Assembly (NCBI GenBank): GCA_903879715.1
Contig: CAIRMR010000207.1
Coordinates: 1-36,590, forward strand
Length of the DNA stretch: 36,590 nt
Direction: 5' to 3'
Source of the DNA: an uncultured Bacteroidales bacterium
GTDB taxonomy: Bacteria; Bacteroidota; Bacteroidia; Bacteroidales; UBA4417
Part shown: positions 33,252 to 36,590 of the stretch, in pieces
Layout of the letters: every line of letters starts with the position of its first letter
Position numbering within the stretch: position 1 is the stretch's first letter
Notes under the pieces: model-generated
What the model was told of the DNA's origin: nothing
The model's database searches: none
The model's input: only the letters and a program-made list of their open reading frames with translations
Position numbers and translations under genes: made by a program

Positions 33252-34664
33252 GTGGATACTATAAAAAAAATACTGATAGTAGATGATGAAGTACCGATCA
33301 GAAAAAATATTTCTGACTTGCTTTCACCCCGGGGATATGAAATACTGGAAGCTGGAAACGGGGAGGATGCAATGCTCAGGTTTAATCAGGACAAACCTCA
33401 TGTAGTTATCCTGGATATTAATATACCTAAAAAGGATGGATTAACGGTTTTGAAAGAAATGAGATCCATATCAGCTGATATTCCCGTTATTATCTTCACA
33501 GCTTTTGGAACAAGCGAAAGAGCTATTGAAGCGATGAAGTTGGGAGCTTTCGATTACCTGGAAAAACCTTTTGAACTCGACGAATTCATAATTACAGTTG
33601 AAAGGGCCTGCGAATACAGGAATCTCCTGGCCGAAGTCAGGAAACTCCGCACCTTTGTTTCGGGGGCAGTAACGAATTTGCCAAAAGAAAATATTATTGG
33701 CCGAAACCCCAGGATGCAGGAGATATTCAAACTTGTAGGCCGTATTGCTCCGTCTGATGCAACGGTGCTCATACAAGGGGAAAGCGGTACCGGGAAAGAA
33801 CTTATTGCTGATGCAATTCAACGGCATTCATTAAGAGCAGATAAACCCTTTGTAAAGATAAACTGTGGCGCTCTGGCTGAATCAGTGCTCGAAAGTGAAA
33901 TATTCGGTCACGAAAAAGGGTCGTTTACTGGTGCCGATTCGCGAAGAAAGGGACTTTTTGAAATAGCTGACGGAGGGACTGTATATCTTGACGAGATCAA
34001 CAGCATGCCTCAATCATTGCAGGTAAGGCTATTGCGCATTCTCCAGAAACAGACATTCTTCCGTTTAGGAGGAGTTACCCCTATATCCGTCGATGTCAGG
34101 GTTATAGCTTCGGCAAATACGGATATTAAAAAGGAGATGGAAAAGGGAAATCTGCGCGAAGATTTATATTACCGGCTTAATGTTGTAAAGGTTACATTAC
34201 CGCCCTTAAGAGAAAGGAAAGATGACCTGGATCTGTTGATTGATTATTTTCTTCAAAAGCATAGTCCCATAAGGAAACTCATTATTCCGGCTGAAACCCT
34301 CAGCAAACTGCATTCTTATAACTGGCCGGGAAACATCCGAGAGCTTGAAAACACAATACACAGTGCCGTTGTTACAGCCAGTGAAAGCCTCCTGGTTATC
34401 AATCAGCTTCCGTTTCAATCAGCCACTGCTCAGGAGGAATTTAAGTTTATCTCACTAATTGAAAAAGGTTTGACTTTTAAATCTGCAATAAACTACATTG
34501 AAAAAAAGATCATCCAGGAAGCATTGATTCTCAACGATAATAACCAGACAAAAACTGCTGAATATCTGAAAATGAACAGAAGACTCTTATATTCCAAGAT
34601 GAAAGAACTGGCTCTGGACACGCATGAAAAAGAAAAACTGAAAAGGTATTTTAAAAAGAAATAA
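33252..34664 (+). CDS. Sigma54-dependent response regulator (NtrC family)
   Basis: A 470-residue regulator started by GTG, just after the kinase gene. The receiver domain has the acidic pair D11-D12, phospho-acceptor D55 (VVILDINIPK) and FTAFG...EKPF. The AAA+ domain has GESGTGKE (Walker A, 176-183), GSFTGA (223-228), YLDEI (Walker B) and RLNVVKVTLPPLRER. GSFTGA replaces the standard GAFTGA sigma54-contact loop; the A-to-S change occurs in working family members. The end is a Fis-type HTH (NQTKTAEYLKMNRRLLYSKMKEL). It should activate sigma54 promoters, but I found no clear -24/-12 promoter in the window, so its targets may be elsewhere or degenerate. Confidence 0.94.
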   Translation: MDTIKKILIVDDEVPIRKNISDLLSPRGYEILEAGNGEDAMLRFNQDKPHVVILDINIPKKDGLTVLKEMRSISADIPVIIFTAFGTSERAIEAMKLGAFDYLEKPFELDEFIITVERACEYRNLLAEVRKLRTFVSGAVTNLPKENIIGRNPRMQEIFKLVGRIAPSDATVLIQGESGTGKELIADAIQRHSLRADKPFVKINCGALAESVLESEIFGHEKGSFTGADSRRKGLFEIADGGTVYLDEINSMPQSLQVRLLRILQKQTFFRLGGVTPISVDVRVIASANTDIKKEMEKGNLREDLYYRLNVVKVTLPPLRERKDDLDLLIDYFLQKHSPIRKLIIPAETLSKLHSYNWPGNIRELENTIHSAVVTASESLLVINQLPFQSATAQEEFKFISLIEKGLTFKSAINYIEKKIIQEALILNDNNQTKTAEYLKMNRRLLYSKMKELALDTHEKEKLKRYFKKK

Positions 34665-34706
34665 TTAGAAGCATGATTTTATAAACCGGTTAAACAATTG
34701 AGGAAT

Positions 34707-35888
34707 ATGAAAAAAAACAAATATCGTGGCATAATCGTTGTTCTGATTTTTACGCTTACAACTCTTGTTGCATCATCGCAGCCATATATACCGGGCGTGT
34801 CCTATTTTGGACGAAATAATTATATCGAATATATTGCCGGCAATATCCCCCTGATCATATCAGTACCCCATGGCGGACAGCTGACACCGTCTGAAATTCC
34901 TGACCGTGTTTGCGGCGACGAGACAGTTACTGACTCCTATACTTCTGAGCTTTCAAAAGAGTTATCAGCTGCCATCAACAAAATTACCGGTTGTTATCCT
35001 CATGTTATCATCTGCAACCTGAAACGCTCCAAACTTGATGCTAACAGAGAACTGGAAACTGCTGCATGCGGCAACCAGTGGGCTGAGATTGCATGGAATG
35101 AATTTCATCAATACCTGGATATTGCTTCCCAAAAAGTTACTGAGGAATCAGGCAAGGGTTTGTATATTGATCTTCACGGACACGGACATGCTGTACAAAG
35201 GCTTGAACTTGGTTATCTTCTTACAGCCGCTCAGCTCAGATTTTCTGATTATACACTAAATACAGCTACGTATAAGAGTTACAGCAGTGCACTTAACCTT
35301 ATTAATACGAATATTTCAAGCCTCTCACATTCCGAATTGCTTCGGGGGATGAACAGCATGGGGACATTGTTTGCCATCAAAAATATTCCCAGTGTTCCAA
35401 GTATTGATGATCCTTTTCCTTTATCCGGAGAGTCATACTTCAGCGGGGGATACAATACTGACAGACATGGATCAAGAACACAGGGTACCATTGATGGTAT
35501 TCAGATAGAATGCAACCAGGATGTCAGATTCACCAGCACAGCCAGGAAGGATTTTGCATCCAAAGCTGCCACAGTATTTCTGAATTACCTTACTTTACAT
35601 TACTTTCCGGACCTGGCTGATAATTATTGTAATTCTGTTGGCGTTACAGAAATTAGCAATTCGAAATCCCAACTCTATCCGAACCCTTGCAGCAATGCAC
35701 TAAATGTGCATGCCCAAATGCCATCCGAAATTCAGATTTTTAATTTTCAGGGAATCCGTGTATTTTCAAAATCCGTAAGCAATGACGAAATAATTGATCT
35801 TAGTCAGCTGAAGGAGGGGATTTATCTGGTTACACTCAGTATCAATGGAAGACCATTTCATACCGAGAAAATTATTAAGAAGATATAA
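34707..35888 (+). CDS. N-formylglutamate amidohydrolase-like enzyme with T9SS sorting domain
   Basis: I start it at the ATG at 34707, with GAGG a few bases upstream; an upstream TTG (34698) is less likely. The 393-residue product has a signal peptide (GIIVVLIFTLTTLVASSQ), then an N-formylglutamate-amidohydrolase-like domain: IISVPHGG (HGG at 55-57), PDRVCGDETVTDSYTSELS, LKRSKLDANRE (107-115; family R..vD.NR), and YIDLHGHGH (zinc-type His). The last ~75 residues are a T9SS type A sorting domain (LYPNPCSNALNV ... FQGIRVF ... LKEGIYLVTLS ... KIIKKI). Export to the surface is new for this normally cytoplasmic histidine-degradation fold; related secreted folds include gamma-PGA hydrolases. A substrate with a glutamyl amide bond is likely. 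Confidence 0.82.
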   Translation: MKKNKYRGIIVVLIFTLTTLVASSQPYIPGVSYFGRNNYIEYIAGNIPLIISVPHGGQLTPSEIPDRVCGDETVTDSYTSELSKELSAAINKITGCYPHVIICNLKRSKLDANRELETAACGNQWAEIAWNEFHQYLDIASQKVTEESGKGLYIDLHGHGHAVQRLELGYLLTAAQLRFSDYTLNTATYKSYSSALNLINTNISSLSHSELLRGMNSMGTLFAIKNIPSVPSIDDPFPLSGESYFSGGYNTDRHGSRTQGTIDGIQIECNQDVRFTSTARKDFASKAATVFLNYLTLHYFPDLADNYCNSVGVTEISNSKSQLYPNPCSNALNVHAQMPSEIQIFNFQGIRVFSKSVSNDEIIDLSQLKEGIYLVTLSINGRPFHTEKIIKKI

Positions 35889-36139
35889 AATTTCAAATTG
35901 AGTGTTTGCAGGTGTAGATGCAAACACAGGAGGTGAGGGAGGAAAGTGGGATTGCCGTTATAAATGCATAGGGTGACCGACTGGCCGGAGATAAATTTTG
36001 GGAGGTCAGTGATGAATGAGCATCTTATTTCTACTCTAAAAGCCGTAGGTTAGAATTCAACCAATACTAATGATTTATTTTAAAAGTCCATTATTTCAAT
36101 AAGATTAATAGCTTTTAGAACATCTACACTATAGAAACA
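35889..36139. other. Intergenic region with a 9-bp hairpin
   Basis: No gene seen. GTGTTTGCA (35902-35910) and TGCAAACAC (35919-35927) form a perfect hairpin 14 nt past the preceding stop, with no T run; it could protect the mRNA end. Confidence 0.4.
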
Positions 36140-36337
36140 ATAGATATTTCATCAGGGTAGTCTACTACGAAGCCTTGATGCGCAGCATCAGGGCTTTTAT
36201 TTTTTCAGAGAAGCTGCAAACGCGTTTGCAAAGCGAGGAAGAAAAGATAAAAGCACAGGCGAACGAAGTGAGACTGAGGCTTCGTTGTTAAACCCTCCCC
36301 TTCCAGGATCATACAATAATCCTGTCCCCGCTACTAC
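36140..36337 (+). repeat. Structured palindromic repeat, unit D (distant copy)
   Basis: Lead-in TAGATATTTCATCAGGGT (36140-36157) and then GAAGCC (36169-36174) ... GGCTTC (36278-36283). First hairpin TGATGC-GCA-GCATCA. 13-bp stem 36194-36206 with 36241-36253 (one G-T wobble). Palindrome GCAAACGCGTTTGC. Tail CAGGAT...ATCCTG and CCCCGCTACTAC. It has the same lead-in as unit A but a B/C-type body. It lies about 22 kb from units A-C in the same orientation. Confidence 0.9.
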
Positions 36338-36544
36338 CCGATAATCTTCATCATTTTGGTGGGGATTTTGTTTTTCTGACCGCCAGATGTCATTGATATT
36401 ATTGAAGTTAGACGAAAATATTGATTGGTTTCAGAAGTTAGATATTGTCTATTTAGGGTCTGCTGTTAAACTCAGAGTCGCAAATCAATGAAAACCCTTT
36501 TGGTTGGCAGTATCTGGAGACGTGAAATCATAGCATGCTGAAAA
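36338..36544. other. Intergenic region, no gene seen
   Basis: Begins with GATAATCTTCAT, also found at 13590-13605 just before unit A. Apart from this and an AGTTAGATATT stretch, no feature was recognised. Confidence 0.3.
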
Positions 36545-36590
36545 ATGAGCACACGATTGATTAAAGCTGTTGCTATCTCCATAGCTGTTA
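36545..36590 (+). CDS. Possible start of an exported protein (cut by window edge)
   Basis: ATG at 36545 opens a frame reading MSTRLIKAVAISIAV up to the window end: a positively charged start followed by a hydrophobic run, as in a signal peptide or membrane anchor. Only 15 codons are visible, so it may be chance. Confidence 0.3.
   Translation, partial: MSTRLIKAVAISIAV

Noticed and set aside
34686-34701. Sigma54 promoter (CGG-N8-TTGA) before the amidohydrolase gene
   Set aside because: The -12 GC is absent and transcription would start after the ATG at 34707.

Overview
The window looks like a chromosome segment from a Bacteroidota (Bacteroidetes) bacterium, probably a Bacteroidales/Marinilabiliales- or Flavobacteriia-type environmental species. 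The evidence is a SusC/SusD-type outer-membrane pair, two secreted proteins with type IX secretion (T9SS) C-terminal sorting domains, AT-rich leaders with few Shine-Dalgarno sequences, and a few TAnnTTTG-like promoter elements. I could not name a species.

Left part (1 to about 13.6 kb): an AT-rich accessory or mobile island, mostly on the minus strand. It opens with the 3' end of a type I restriction gene (hsdR). It then carries a ribbon-helix-helix protein followed by a ParB-like protein fused to an MT-A70-like methyltransferase domain that has lost its DPPW motif. Next come a SEC-C zinc-motif protein, a radical SAM protein, a VirE_N/primase-like replication protein, several small unknown genes, a very acidic protein with internal duplications coupled to a 53-residue coiled-coil ORF, an 11-copy noncoding tandem array (10113-10990), an HTH protein with a YubB-like ferredoxin-fold C-terminus, and a caspase-fold peptidase candidate. 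The island seems to end at a tRNA 3'-end-like sequence and terminator near 13.5 kb.

Boundary (13.68-14.15 kb): two and a half tandem copies of a roughly 170-bp structured repeat whose stems keep pairing while their sequence changes. A further copy lies at 36.17-36.34 kb, so the repeats bracket about 22 kb. Just inside the left repeat is an M14 peptidase gene that has lost its 5' end and carries a frameshift at an A8 run.

Right part (17.0 to 35.9 kb): all genes are on the plus strand. A T9SS-secreted protein with its own terminator is followed by a tight operon: TRAP-type large permease, 49-residue membrane protein, aspartoacylase/succinylglutamate-desuccinylase-like enzyme, DUF6305-like exported protein, gamma-glutamyltransferase, CapB/PgsB, CapC/PgsC and PgsW. 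Then follow a SusC/SusD pair, a glutamate-racemase-like protein with a signal peptide, a histidine kinase with an NtrC-type response regulator, and a T9SS-secreted N-formylglutamate-amidohydrolase-like enzyme. Nearly every catalytic gene belongs to a family acting on glutamate, gamma-glutamyl or N-acyl-amino-acid bonds. My working reading is one regulated system that makes and/or remodels, cleaves and imports a gamma-glutamyl polymer or peptide. That integration is inference; the family assignments are fairly firm.
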